In this document: positions 1 to 14,028 of the stretch, piece after piece
Numbering within the stretch: position 1 is the first letter of the stretch
How the letters are laid out: each line of letters starts with the position of its first letter
Origin: Pascua guehoae
Taxonomy: Eukaryota; Basidiomycota; Tremellomycetes; Trichosporonales; Trichosporonaceae
NCBI GenBank assembly: GCA_001600415.1
Contig: BCJX01000014.1
Coordinates: 829,914 to 893,913 of the forward strand
Length of the DNA stretch: 64,000 nt
Direction of reading: 5' to 3'
Translations under genes and position numbers: made by a program
Notes under the pieces: generated by a model
Seen by the model: only the letters and a program-made list of their open reading frames with translations
Told to the model about the DNA's origin: nothing
The model's database searches: none

Positions 1-2648
1 GCCTTGCCCACAATGACTAGAGCTCCTGCGTCACTCACGTTGCCGTTCACATAGTGCTTGTTGCCCTCGGCGTCGAGGACGTAGTACTGGGAGTATTGGT
101 TCACGACACACTCTGCGCGCTTGTCAAAGGCGGCGACAGTCTTGTTGGTCCACCAGTCACGGAGACGTCCTGGGCGTCAGAGCCACTCTCCCTTCACCAC
201 TCACCATGGTCATCATACTGGGCGCCATTGTTATCAAACGCGTGCGTGAGCTCGTGCGCGGCGACGGCGCCAAACGCGCCATAGTTGAGGTGGCTGGGCC
301 AGCTGAGCGAGTAAAAGGGCGGCTGGAGGATGCCAGCGGGGAAGACAATCTCGCCGTCGGGAGGCGAGTAGTATGCGTTGACGGTCTGGGGGTACATTTC
401 CCATCCGTTGCGGTTCCGCTGGCGGCCGAGGGTGAGCCAGGGGCGTGCATTGTCCGCGAGCTCGGCGCTGAGGACGTTGCCAAAGAAGTTGTCGCTGGAA
501 ATCTTGACGCGCGAGTACCATGCCTGGATGGAGCGCGGATCGGTCGTGTTGGGGTACAGGGGGTAGCCGACCTTGGGGATGATGGCCTTTGCCTTTTTCT
601 GGGCAGCAGCGGCCGACTCGGCGTCCATCCACTCAATGTGCGGGAGCTTGTCGTTGAAGGCCGTGACGATCGAGTTGATAATGTTCTCGCCGTCGGCCTT
701 TGCCTCGGGGGAGAATGCCTCGCGCACAAATTCGCGACCGGCGATAAAGCCCACCAGGTTGTCGACCCACGCGAGGCACACGTCGTGCCGGTTCTCCTCG
801 GTGCCCTTCTTGATGCCCTGGAGGAACTCTTCGAGGCGGCGCTTCTCCATGCGCACACCGACGTTGGGTCCCAGCGCAGTCGCGTAGCTAAGCGAAAGGC
901 GCGTCACAAAGTAGGCCGCGAGGACGTGGTCGGGCACGTCGGCAACGAGCTGGGAGATGGACGCGAGATACGGCGGGTACGACACCGTAATGTTGGCAGG
1001 GAAGACACGCGGCGCAAACGCCGACAGGTACGTCGGGAGATCCACAAACGACAGCGCAGCATCGACGTCCTTGGTCGCGTACGGGTTGTACGCATACTTG
1101 GGGTTGAAAATGTACTCGGGGTCGGCACCGGTCTTCATAACCTTGGTCTCAAACTGCACAACCTGGTCGGCAAGACGCGCCATGCGGTCCTTGAGCGGCT
1201 GCTCGGGCTTGCTGTCGTCGTCGCCAGAGTCGTCTCCGGGCCACGGCCACGGCCACCCTTCAGTCTCCTCGAGGACTTGTTCGATCTCTTCAATGACTGA
1301 GCGCTTGTCATTCACAGACTTCTCAGACTCGTTGGCAACGTGGGTCAGGATGCCCTCAACAACCGACTGGTACAGGTCGAGCGCCGGCTTTTCGTCGTAG
1401 TACTCCTTGGCAGGCAGGCCGCCATCACTCTGGTAGAACCACAGAGACTGGATCTGCGAGTCTTCGCCTCCGGCGTCACCCTCAATCGCAAATTCAAACA
1501 GAGCAGGGACGCCACGCGCGTGCAGGAATGCGAGCGTGCGTGTGATCCTCTGGCGGCGCTCCTTGGGGACCTTGGGAGCCTTGGGAGCCTTGTTGAGCGT
1601 GACCTGGGGTTCGGCGCGCTTGACGGGGGGCACGGCGACGTCAAGGTCGACACCACGCAGCTTGGCCTCGCGGTACGCCGCAGCCTCGACAGCCTTGGCG
1701 CGGAGCGACTCGGGCAAGACGTAGTCGTCGGTGTACGTTCCACGCCAGGCCTCAGCCTCGGCAACAAGTTCAGCGGCGTCGGGCAGGGGGTTGAGGTCAA
1801 ACGTGCCAAACAGGTCGGTCACGGTGTCGACAAGCGGGAGGAACGGCTTGTGGCCCTGCTCGTCGAGCCGGTCGACATCCATGCACGAGTCATACACATC
1901 CTTGAGCTTGCGAAGGTTGCTCTCCTCGGCGCCCTTGCTGCCGTCTGTGTCGGCGGGGATCGAGTCGAGGACGCGCCCAATGATCTTCTTGTTGTTGTCG
2001 CTAACCTGGTGGAACGAGCCGTACAAGCCGCGGTCTGCGGGAATAGTGTTCGACGCCAGCCACCCGCCGACGGCAAACTCGTAAAAGTCGTCACACGGGT
2101 CCGCAGACGTGTTGAGAGCCCTGATAATGTCCGCAGCGGCAACCACACACTCGGGAGTGGTGCACACGTCCTGTTTGTCAGACACAGCAACTTTGCCACC
2201 AGGTGAACGGCTCCGGTCCAGCTCCCTCTCCTTTCACAATGCACACCCCGCCCCACACAACCAGTCCCCCGACTCGTCGCACTCACCTTGCCGGGTTTGC
2301 CCGTCGGCACGGGTGCATGAACAGTCGTCGTAGCCGTTTGCGTAGTGGTAGCGACAGGGTGCTTGGGCTTGCCCCGCTCCTTCTTGAGCGAGTGCTCTGT
2401 GCCCGCAAAGAGACCGATAAACGTTGCAGCGAGGATGAGCAGAACAAGCACCGCAGCAGCGAGGATCTTCTCAAGCCGGGTCAGCGGCCGCGAGCGGTTG
2501 TACAGTCCGTTCTCGCCGTCCTCCTCGTCTTCGCGCTCGCGCCTGAGCAGAGGCGCATCCTCTGACACCTGTTAGCATGCCGTGCGTGCCGCTCGTCGTG
2601 ATATGGGTGGTGCTCACCAGCGTCAGTGGATGGTCGCGGTTCGGCCAT
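1..2648 (-). CDS. M13 (neprilysin/endothelin-converting enzyme type) zinc metallopeptidase, 3' end off the window
   Basis: Exons 2648-2618, 2561-2287, 2170-205 and 169-39; position 38 starts an intron (GTGAGT) running off the left edge, so the C-terminus is missing. The acceptor of exon 3 could instead be at 2231, which also keeps frame; 2171 is preferred because of the CTGAC branch just upstream. A short acidic cytosolic N-terminus is followed by one hydrophobic segment (AAAVLVLLILAATFIGLFAG), giving a type II membrane protein. The luminal part has the family's start (CTTPECV, then DPCDDFYEFAVGGW), the NAYY motif and the zinc site HELTH. The family's second glutamate motif (ENxAD) should lie in the missing exon. 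By family it is an ectopeptidase cutting short peptides at the cell surface or in the secretory pathway; the substrate is unknown. Divergent from MCM6. Confidence 0.9.
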
Positions 2649-3199
2649 GCTGGTGATGAGTTGGAAGCAGCGATGTGGGAATACGAACGCAGCTAGAATC
2701 GGTCAAGTGTGCTTTGCTTGTCGCTCTCGGAGGCTCGGAGGCTGAGGCTGATGACGCGCACGGCAAATGACGCTATGCCGGTAGGCACCACATGGCAGGT
2801 GAGGTAGGTGGCCAGCGCCGACGGTATGCATTACGGAGGCATTACGGCCAAGCCTGACGGTTGTGTCACCGCCCAGCGCCTCGATCCATTTCCCGACCTT
2901 TGGTTGCTTGGACCAGACGCGCTAAGACGCACTCATTCGGCACACGCGGCGCACACCTTGATGGAATAGGGCCCGTGCACCCGTGGCTGTGCCACAAGGC
3001 CAAACTCCGGCCACGTGGCCGCGACGCGTCTGAGATTGGCACGCGCCTCGCCGACGCGTCTTGGGCCTGGCTAGCCCGGCTGGGTGCATCTAGCTGGTTG
3101 GTGGCTGGTAGGCGCGAACATGAACAAAGGAAGGCCCTGTCAATATCATTTGTCTCCCGTTCCATCTCAACAAACAACCCCCAACCACTCGTTGCCACC
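2649..3199. promoter_or_regulatory. Shared divergent intergenic region between M13 peptidase and MCM6
   Basis: 551 bp between the two start codons. It contains two ACGCGT boxes and one CACGTG palindrome (3012-3017) on the MCM6 side. No open frame of note. Confidence 0.6.
3024..3059. promoter_or_regulatory. Pair of MCB-type boxes (ACGCGT) upstream of MCM6
   Basis: Two exact ACGCGT hexamers at 3024-3029 and 3054-3059, 30 bp apart and about 140-175 bp before the MCM6 start. In fungi this motif binds the MBF (Mbp1/Swi6-type) G1/S activator and is typical of replication genes, so cell-cycle control of MCM6 is likely. Function is inferred from motif and position. Confidence 0.6.
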
Positions 3200-6372
<3,173 letters not shown>

Positions 6373-6493
6373 GGGAGGACTCTGTTTGTCTCTTGTTTTT
6401 GGAACACTCTTGTATTACCGTACAGTACGATGGATGCTACGCGTTACATGCTCGGATGGTGCTATGAGGGGGGATTTTTGGCTGTGCCGGCGG

Positions 6494-7288
6494 CTATGAG
6501 GGAGGGGCCTGTTCTTGGCTCTGGTCCTTGAGCGTCTGCTCGAGGCCCTGGAGGGTGCGGACGAGGGAGCCGCCGCCTGCCTGGCCGAGGAGGCCGACGA
6601 GCTGGCTGCCGGGTGCCTCGAGGAGACCGACGAGCTGTGCGCGGAGCGTGTCGAGTTCTGGGAGCTTTGCGACGTCGGCAATCTGCGAGGGAGTGAGGAG
6701 GCGGTTACCCTCGAGGACGCCCGCGACGAGCTTGAATGCGGGCTGCTTTACGGCGGCCGCCTTGTCCTTTTCCTTTGGCTCGTCGCGCTTTGCCGCCTTG
6801 AGCGTCTTGTCGACCGCGCCAAGCACGCCCTGGAGATAGCGCGGCGACAGCGACGGGCATGTCACGAGCGCCGTGGGTCCGTTTAGGTGGTCGGCAAACG
6901 ACGTCTCTGGCGTCTGGACACTGCGCACGACGGGCGCGAGCAGACCCGTCCGCGCAATCGTCAGCGTCGCGCCCTCGGACGCCACGGGCCCCTCGGCGGC
7001 CGCGCGAGTCGGCACGGGGATCTTGGCAATGGCGTTCCGGATCGCGCCAGAGTCGGCGACTGTGAGGTTGTCGTGCTGGAAAAGGAGCACGAGCGACGAC
7101 TGCCGCAGCAGGTGCGTATAGTACGAGTACAGAAACGCCTTGCGTTCGGGAAACACGCGCGCCGTGGACGTCGCGGCCGCCGCGCCGGCCGATGCTGTCG
7201 AGGTCGAGGTGGACGCGGCGACGGCGTCGCCCGCGACGGTCGCGTATCGCCGGAGCCGGAGCGCGGAGAGGGGCGGGCGGGGCGGCAT
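6494..7288 (-). CDS. Mitochondrial large ribosomal subunit protein uL10m
   Basis: Single exon, 264 aa. A basic, hydroxylated N-terminus (RLRRYATVAGDAVAASTST) looks like a mitochondrial targeting sequence. The core FPERKAFLYSYYTHLLRQSS followed by LVLLFQHDNLTVAD resembles the uL10m (yeast Mrpl11) family, in which uL10 binds the GTPase-associated rRNA and anchors the L7/L12 stalk. The C-terminus is Gln/Pro rich. Convergent with MCM6, with only 121 bp between the stop codons, and divergent from RPN9. Assignment rests on recalled family pattern, so it is moderately sure. Confidence 0.7.
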   Translation of the reverse strand: MPPRPPLSALRLRRYATVAGDAVAASTSTSTASAGAAAATSTARVFPERKAFLYSYYTHLLRQSSLVLLFQHDNLTVADSGAIRNAIAKIPVPTRAAAEGPVASEGATLTIARTGLLAPVVRSVQTPETSFADHLNGPTALVTCPSLSPRYLQGVLGAVDKTLKAAKRDEPKEKDKAAAVKQPAFKLVAGVLEGNRLLTPSQIADVAKLPELDTLRAQLVGLLEAPGSQLVGLLGQAGGGSLVRTLQGLEQTLKDQSQEQAPPS

Positions 7289-7570
7289 CGGAGCGGGGAC
7301 GGTGGGTATACGATGTGGAAAAGTCGGCGAGTATCAACCAACGTCTCGACGTGTTGAAACCGAAACATGGACATTGAGCAAAGCCCGTCCAAGTTCCTAC
7401 ACACGTGGCCTTTTGATTTCGCGGGGGTATTTGTATCACCGCCATTCCCTCCACTGGTCACTGACGCGTTCATGGCCACCACAAACGTATGCAACAATCC
7501 ACAACGACGACCACCACCTACCACAACATCTCACCTCCCCCCCGTTCCCCCCCCCCCAAACACAACCACC
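7289..7570. promoter_or_regulatory. Divergent promoter of uL10m and RPN9
   Basis: 282 bp between start codons. It ends in a C-rich leader (7541-7560, two runs of C) just before the RPN9 ATG. No TATA box seen. Confidence 0.4.
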
Positions 7571-9592
7571 ATGGACATCGACCACCCACCAGCATCGAGC
7601 GTGTCGCCGCTCACGTTTCTCGAGCAGCAGGAGGCGGCGGCGCCGGCCGCGCTGCGCGCGTCGTGGACAAAGATCCGGACCGCGTATGAGAAGAAGTGCG
7701 TTCGGTTGCGGTGCTTGTGATGCCGAGCGGCGGTGTGCTGGCGACAGGCCATTTGGGAGCTAGCATCGGCGGCTACAAGCCACACGGCCACGACGACTCG
7801 GGTCTACCTATACAACGTACTAACACTGCAGGCTGTGGCACAACCTGACCGTTGCGCTGGTCGAGTTTGTCTTCCTCGCAGGCTCTGGACCGTACCAGAT
7901 TGAGCTGTTTGACAAGTGAGTCAGCTGAGTTGCGGACAGTTTTCCAAGCTGACGGCAGATTCATCACGACGATCGAGGACAAGATGAACGCCCTCAAGCT
8001 CGTCGAGATTGCGCGCCGCGTCGGGCGCGAGTATTCTGGTGAGCTAAGTCATTCTCAGGTTGCTAGCTGACAACGACAGAACCCGACCTGACACTCAAGT
8101 TTCTCGAGTCTGTCCACTCGCGCTTGGAGTCGCCGTACCCCGTCGAGCCCACGGCGGACGCGCCGGGCAAGGCCGCGCCGCCGCGCCCGGCGCCCGAGGC
8201 GTATGCGCTGTCGCTGAGTGCGCTGGCGTATGCGCAGCTCTTGCTCGGCGACCTGTCGGGGTGCAAGAAGCGGCTGGACGAGTGCGAAAAGCTCCTCAAC
8301 GAGCAGGACAGCGTCGAGCCCGTCGTCAATGCCGGATACTATGCGGTCGCCGGCGACTATTTCAAGGTCAAGGCAGACTATGGGCCATACTATAAGAATG
8401 CCCTCTTGTACCTCGCCTGCGTCGACATTGAGCGCGAACTCGAGCCAAAGGACCGCATGGCACGCGCACACGACTTGTGCATTGCTGCACTCTTGGGCGA
8501 CACGATTTACAACTTTGGCGAGCTGGTGAGTGCGGCTAGGAGTCGGGGAATGCGGTTGTTTGGGTGTTATCGGAGAGTGCGGTTCTTTGGGTGGGAGTTG
8601 GGGAGTGCGGTTGTTTGGGTACTGGGGTTTCTGGGGTGCGTCCCAGAGTCGCCCTTAGGCACTGCTGCTGCTCGGTGGGCGCGGGAGGGAGCATGTACTG
8701 CCCTGGTGGATGCGTGGTGGAATCTGGCTTGCTATGGTATTCGAGGCGTGTTGGCACAGCGGGCGAATGCCTGCCATGCTTCCCAAGACCTTTGCGGTCA
8801 TGCTGCCAACTCTGGCAGCCGCTGTTCTGGTCACTGGGACCCAACGATTTCGTTGGCAACCCATTGTGTGCTGTTGAACTCGTTTCCAGCATCTGCAGCC
8901 AACCCATTCCCACGTCGAGACAATTGGGCGGGAAAGACGAGTTGACACGTCGCGTTATGAGCCGATGAGTACGATCGGTGTGATGAGTCGACGAGTACGA
9001 TGAGGAAATAGATCCGTCTTCATCTCTTTCCTTTCTCGCGTTGCGATCCGCGACGAGACCCACCGCTCACACCCAGTTGCAACACCCGATTCTGCAGACG
9101 CTCTCTGGGACCGAGTACGAGTGGATCAAGGAGCTCATCTCTGCCTTCAACTCTGGCGCGATTGGCAAGTTTGACTCGCTGGCCAACCACTTTGGGTCCG
9201 AGCCGATCCTGGCCGAGAGTGTACCATTCCTGCGCCAAAAGATTTGCCTCATGGCGCTGATCCAGGCGGCATTTGCGCGCCCGCGCGACGGCTCGACGCG
9301 TCTCATGACGTTTGAGCAGATTGCAGAGGCGACGCGCCTGCCGGTCAACGAGGTCGAGCACCTGATCATGAAGGGGCTGAGCCTCAAGCTCATCAAGGGC
9401 AGCCTCGACCAGGTCGCGAGCACGGTCGACATTACGTGGGTCCAGCCGCGCGTCCTCGAGGGCGGCCAGGTCGACATTCTCGCAGAGCAGTTTGGCCACT
9501 GGACAGATGCCGTGGGCGAGACGGCCAACGGCGTGCAGGGGATTGAGAATGGGGTCAGCGTCAACGGACTGGTCGTGCCCAGTCTTGCCTAG
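7571..9592 (+). CDS. RPN9: 26S proteasome regulatory particle lid subunit RPN9 (PSMD13)
   Basis: Exons 7571-7695, 7832-7915, 7959-8038, 8080-8525 and 9077-9592, giving 416 aa. It is a PCI-domain scaffold subunit of the 19S lid. Diagnostic stretches are FLEQQEAAAPAALRASWTKI at the N-terminus, YQIELFDKFITTIEDKMNAL, the helical repeats around YYKNALLYLACVDI, and the PCI winged helix with MTFEQIAEATRLPVNEVEHL followed by an Ile-Met-Lys segment. The C-terminus WTDAVG... matches the family's pattern before a short extra tail. Intron 4 (8526-9076, 551 bp) is about ten times the usual intron here and carries imperfect repeats; the flanking exon junction (FGEL|LQHPILQTLSGTEYEW) is conserved, which supports the splice. 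Confidence 0.93.
8540..8625. repeat. Imperfect short tandem repeat in RPN9 intron 4
   Basis: Three degenerate copies of a GAGTGCGGTTGTTTGGGT-like unit separated by 10-20 nt. They lie near the 5' end of the 551-bp intron. No coding potential. Confidence 0.5.
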
Positions 9593-9800
9593 AACGTTCT
9601 TGTGTAGAGTGCCCGCACAGCGAGCAGCACAGTAGCAGTCGTAGCAGTTCACTGTAGATGTACAGCATGAGAGACATATGCATCTCGATCGTAGGTGTAC
9701 ATTGTCATTGAAATATCGCTCTCGCAATCTACGGTTCTTCGCCAAACACTGCCTTCCTCACACGCCGCCGCTCCCCGCCCCCCATCCGCCGTCTGGAGCA

Positions 9801-11608
9801 CTACCATCCTCGTCCGCGGCCCCTGTCTGTCAGCACTGTCTCACTCACTACATCGGCCTGTACGACCGGTAGCCCACTACTCACCTGCCCCGTCCACGGA
9901 ACCCGCGTCCACGCCCACGTCCGCGCCCGCGCCCGCGGTTGGTCATGTTCATGCCGGGCACGTTTGTGCGCTTTTCCTTGACCGACAGCAGGCGTCCGCG
10001 GAACGACGACTCGTTGAGCACGAGCGCATTCTGCACAACCGAGGGGTCGGCAAATTCTACGTATGCGTAGCTGGCGGTCAGCACGAAGGTGTGGGGGTAG
10101 AGCGCAGCCCAGAGATTCCGGCCTTGGGCGAGGGGGGGGGGGAGTAGAGTGTTGGTTGATCGGTTTGCCGCGTATTAGGAAGGCGGCAGTGCACGTCCAG
10201 CACGCGGAGCACCGAGGGGCCGAGAACACAGGAGCCAGGACAGCCTAGCGCACCCCGACCGACCACAACGCCTGACGGTACCGCCCTCAGACCGCCCCCT
10301 CATCCACCTTCACCCAGTGCCGCGACAGCCCACCCCACCTTCCCACCACATCCCACCCCGCGATCGATACTCACCCCTTGGGGTGTCCGGTAAACTTGTC
10401 ACAGAGGATGGTGACACGGTTGATTGTCCCACACGCCTGGAAGTGGGCCTGGATCTCCTCGGGCGTCGCGCCGTAGTCGACCTGGGTGTCAGAATAGTGT
10501 TGTGTTGGGTGTTGGGAGGGGACTGTGACCTGTGGCATGTGGACTGTGGCTGCGGTATGCTGTGAAGAGCGATGGGGGATCATCGCGAGTCGGAGACTTT
10601 ACGCCGAGGTAGACTCGCGTAACGCGCAGACGCGGCGTGGGCGTACACACCGCCGGCTTAGTGAGGACAGGCGTACAGGCGGCGGTGTGCAGTTCACGTT
10701 GCGGAACCAGAAAGGATGGCAACCTTCCGAGACACTGCGCATTCCGACTCTCGACAGTGCGCTCTTCCGACTCTGCCGTCTTCTTAATAGGCCGCCGTGC
10801 CTAACGACTCCGTTCCCGGCGACTCTCGGCTGCCTCCATCTCACAGGATCTCGGTGTACGGCATACGCAAGCGGGCCCGGGGAGTGTTGTTCAGTGCACC
10901 ATCGCCGCCGCCCACTTCCCGCCTCGAGCCTCATCTGGCCCAGATGCCATCCCCGACCCAGCACCCTCCGCTACCGCTACCGCCGTATCCAGGCCGCGCC
11001 GCGTTCCACACCCTCCAACGCAGACCTCGGCGACGATACCACCTCCACTCCGCACCCACCTCCCAACCCTCCCAACCCTCCCATCTCCGCGCCACCCTCC
11101 CATCTCCGCTACACGCTCCCGGGAACCCATCGCCAGGGCCCAACTCACGTTACCAATATACACACTCCGCGCATCCACAGCCGCCGGCCCATCCTCGTCG
11201 TCCATGGTGGCATCGGGCGCGGCCGACGCCGACGCCGACGCCGACGCCTCGCGCTCGGCCTGCGCGAGCAGGTTCTTCTCGGCCTCGAGCTCGGCGAGCT
11301 GCGCCTGCATCCGGCTCAGTTCCTGCGCATCAGCATTGGGCATGCGAGGAGTGAGTAGGGCCATGCATGGGATAATGGGCTCGGAGGAGCTTGTGATGGG
11401 ACTCGGGACGTCTGCAGTGTCCAGGCGCGACTGAGCGGCAAGTACCCAAGTCCAGTCAAACAATAAGGACATTGCCACATCGCACGTCCAAATCGCAAAC
11501 TGGCCCGCGGGCATGCACAACCAAGAGACGACCACGCACCTCGTCGACATTGACGTCGGCGTCGGCGTCGGCGTCGTCTGGGCGCGGTGAAGAGTCGCGC
11601 TCGGCCAT
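9801..11608 (-). CDS. PABPN1/Pab2-type nuclear poly(A)-binding RRM protein
   Basis: Exons 11608-11540, 11322-11149, 10481-10375, 10070-9885 and 9822-9801, giving 185 aa, close to fission yeast Pab2. The order is: acidic N-terminus with repeated DAD; a coiled coil ([20 protein letters not shown]); one RRM with RNP2 SVYIGN and RNP1 HPKGYAYVEF; and an Arg-Gly tail of repeated RG dipeptides ending RGRGRGW. This architecture is that of nuclear poly(A)-binding proteins acting in polyadenylation and exosome-linked RNA turnover. The last exon is tiny (22 nt) and only extends the RG tail; without splicing the frame ends at once after GR. Intron 2 (11148-10482) is 667 bp and holds an inverted repeat. 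Convergent with RPN9. Confidence 0.88.
10646..10689. repeat. Inverted repeat (10-bp stem) in the Pab2-type gene's long intron
   Basis: CACACCGCCG at 10646-10655 pairs perfectly with CGGCGGTGTG at 10680-10689, leaving a 24-nt loop. It lies inside the 667-bp intron 2. It could be an RNA hairpin; no known ncRNA family recognised. Confidence 0.45.
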
Positions 11609-12169
11609 GGTGGGTATTTGTACTGGTAGTGGTGTATTGGTTGGTGGTGTCACTGGTCGCCAGCGGGTTACAACCTCGACTGGAGGCGGATTGTTGTGCA
11701 GAAGTTGCATCCGGCCCAGGTGTGCCATGCATGTGGCGGGTGCGTACATGCGTGCCTGGATGACAGAATGAGTGGGTCGAGATGCCACACTCGGACAAAA
11801 TCGGTGTTAGGGCCGAGGTGGGTCTGTCCGGTCGTCGGCCGCAGAAGACCAAGGGCGGGCTGTACCTGGCTGGTTGCTGGCTGGCTGCTGGCTGGGTGGA
11901 TGCTGGCTGGTGGGTGGCCTGGGTGGGCTTTTGCCCGCCTGCCTGGGTGGGTCTGCCTGGCTTTGCTGGATTGGCTGGATGGACTTGGGTGCGGCCCTAG
12001 ACTGCCTCCGCCCGCCGACGACACCCCTTCTCCCCTCCTCGCCCTCCCGCGCCCAGGCTACGAGTTGCTCCGTTTCGCCAGACCATCACCACCACCTCCC
12101 CACTCTCCATCTGTGTGCGTTTGCCGCGACCTCTCGACACCCCGACGCCATCACTCACACCCCAGCATC
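11609..12169. promoter_or_regulatory. Divergent region between Pab2-type gene and ATP synthase subunit d
   Basis: 561 bp. It contains a low-complexity stretch at about 11864-11990 made of GGCTGGYTGCTGGCTGG-like and GGGTGG-like units, then a C-rich leader before the ATP synthase gene. No gene supported. Confidence 0.4.
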
Positions 12170-12857
12170 ATGTCCGCCGCCCGCAGTGCAACGGCCAACG
12201 TCGACTGGTCCAAGATCTACTCTGGTCTCGGCCTCAACAAGGGTGCGAATCGGATTGGATTGGGTTGGGGGGGGGGCGTGGCAGGTCGTCGTTGGGTTGT
12301 GGCCGTCCCCATCGCTTGGTGGTTTGGACCCAAACTACAACCACCCTCGCCTGCCTGCCCGCCCCCACCACATACTCCCTTGTGGCCATGACTGACGCCG
12401 CGCAGAGACCCTGACGCAGCTGCAGGCGTTCCGCGCGCGCAACACAAACGCGGCCAACAAGCAGGCTGCGCTCAAGGCGGCCATCCCGGCCCTCGACCTG
12501 GCCCAGTACCGCTCTGTCCTCAAGGACCAGCGCGCGGTCGACGAGGCTGAAAAGTTCCTCTCGTCGTTCCAGCCCGTCGACTACGACGTGGCCAAGTGGG
12601 ACGGTGTCGTGGACGCGTTCGAGGCAAAGGCCGTCGCCGCCGCCAAGGAGACGGTTGCCAAGATTTCCGCAGAGGAAGAGTCGCTCAACAAGACGCTCGC
12701 CAACATCAAGGAGGCGCGCCCCTTCGAGGACCTGACCGTCGCAGAGGTCGGCAACGCCCGCCCCGAGATTACAAAGGCCGTCGAGACCATGATCAAGAAG
12801 GGCAAGTGGACCGTCCCCGGCTACCGCGAGAAGTTTGGCGAGTTCTCGCTCATGTAA
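12170..12857 (+). CDS. ATP7: Mitochondrial F1Fo ATP synthase subunit d
   Basis: Exons 12170-12242 and 12406-12857, giving 174 aa, the usual size of subunit d. It is a peripheral-stalk subunit in the mitochondrial matrix that links F1 to the membrane sector. Recognised by the N-terminus SAARSATANVDWSKIYSGLG, the segment ETLTQLQAFRARNTNA, FQPVDYDVAKWDGVVDAFEA, the charged central helix, and the C-terminus KWTVPGYREKFGEFSLM. The start lies in a CATCATG context directly after a CCCCAG-like pyrimidine stretch. Intron of 163 bp with a G-run. Confidence 0.92.
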
Positions 12858-12922
12858 TTGGGCGCAACCAACGAGCACGGGCTGTAGAAAACGGGTCAGA
12901 TGCATCCGTAGACAATCACCGA

Positions 12923-12961
12923 GCCACACGAGCGCGCCACACGAGCGCGCCACACGAGCGC
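12923..12961. repeat. Three exact copies of a 13-bp tandem repeat
   Basis: Unit GCCACACGAGCGC repeated three times without change, about 65 bp after the ATP7 stop, probably in the 3'UTR or just past it. Confidence 0.9.
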
Positions 12962-13914
12962 GCAGCGCGAGTGGGCGAGAGTAGGTGTGAGCATTGCCAG
13001 GAGAGTTTGTCGGCCGGCAAGGACTGGGGGTTGTGGACAGGGGCTCTTGGCGGTGGACGGTTGTGGACTGGACAGTGCCTCTTCAGAGTTGAGGTGATTC
13101 CATTCAAGTGCCAGTGACGCCTGTCAACAAGCAGAGCACAGTCACGCAAACGACTGGTAGACAACGCAAGCAGCGCCCAAGTGCAGAAGGCAAGCTTGAC
13201 AAATGGCCGAGTCCGAGTCAAGTAAAGGGTGGCACGAGTGATTACTGCTGTGGAGTCGAGAGCGAGTGTGCGTCGTCGACGACAGTGTACAATAACAACC
13301 CGAACGCACACTGCGGGCAAAGTGTCAGTGACCAGCGGTGCTGGTGCCGCAAACGAGCTGCAGTGCCGGTGTCTGGAGAAATGGACGAGGAGAGTGGCAC
13401 AGTGCAGAGCGGGACATAACTGTTCGACCTGGTGGTCACTATGATCCGTCGCTCCCGGAATACAGCCATGGTGCCAATCACCATCGCGCGAAGCGTAGCA
13501 GTAGACTACAGCGGAACTGAACTCGAAAACAGGCGCAAAAGTCTCATTCTTTGATGACTTGGTTCGCAGAGAGGTTGCATCGAATCTGTATTTGGCTGAG
13601 CAAAGCCAGCCGCCTGAAGCTCGCTTGAATCGAACATGACTGCCGTCTTTGCCGTCTTTGCCATTGCAGCATGCTACCAGGAACCACCTCGCCCACACAC
13701 AACGCACACATACTCGCTACTAGGATATGCATGTTCAAGCAATGATATGTAGACTAGACGCCGCTGCATGCGACCCGGCCGCCCCTCGCCCTGCCTCCGA
13801 CACTCGACAGCGCTCCTTGCCAGCCTCCCTCTCCACTCGCAACTCGGCGATCGCGCACGATCGCTCCAAGACTCAAGATTTCTCACGCGCGCTAGCTCAC
13901 GTACGCTAGCTCAC

Positions 13915-13976
13915 GCGCACGCACACTCGTGCTCGCTTTCGTTCTCGCACGCACACTCATGCTCGCTTTCGTACTC
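13915..13976. repeat. Two near-identical ~30-bp repeats
   Basis: Two adjacent copies of a unit starting CGCACGCACACTC and ending GCTCGCTTTCGT; they differ at a few positions. Located just past the 3' end of the CCDC47-family gene. Confidence 0.6.
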
Positions 13977-14028
13977 GCTCGCTCGCAGCGCGACGCGACG
14001 CGCTGCCAAAGCCGCACCATTCGCTCGC

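Larger units (their letters stand above)
12858..14028. other. Intergenic region between two converging genes, no gene seen
   Basis: 1171 bp downstream of ATP7 and downstream of the CCDC47-family gene. It holds a perfect 13-bp repeat at 12923-12961 and a two-copy repeat at about 13915-13975. Only short unsupported frames. Confidence 0.5.

Noticed and set aside
206..1300. Plus-strand open frame across the M13 peptidase gene
   Set aside because: Antisense shadow; the peptidase motifs are on the minus strand.
2192..2200. GGTGGCAAA (proteasome-type element) on the minus strand
   Set aside because: It lies inside the peptidase gene's intron 2, not in front of a proteasome gene.
12923..12961. Short direct repeats considered as a CRISPR-like array
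   Set aside because: Unit is 13 bp with no spacers, in a eukaryotic genome; a simple tandem repeat.
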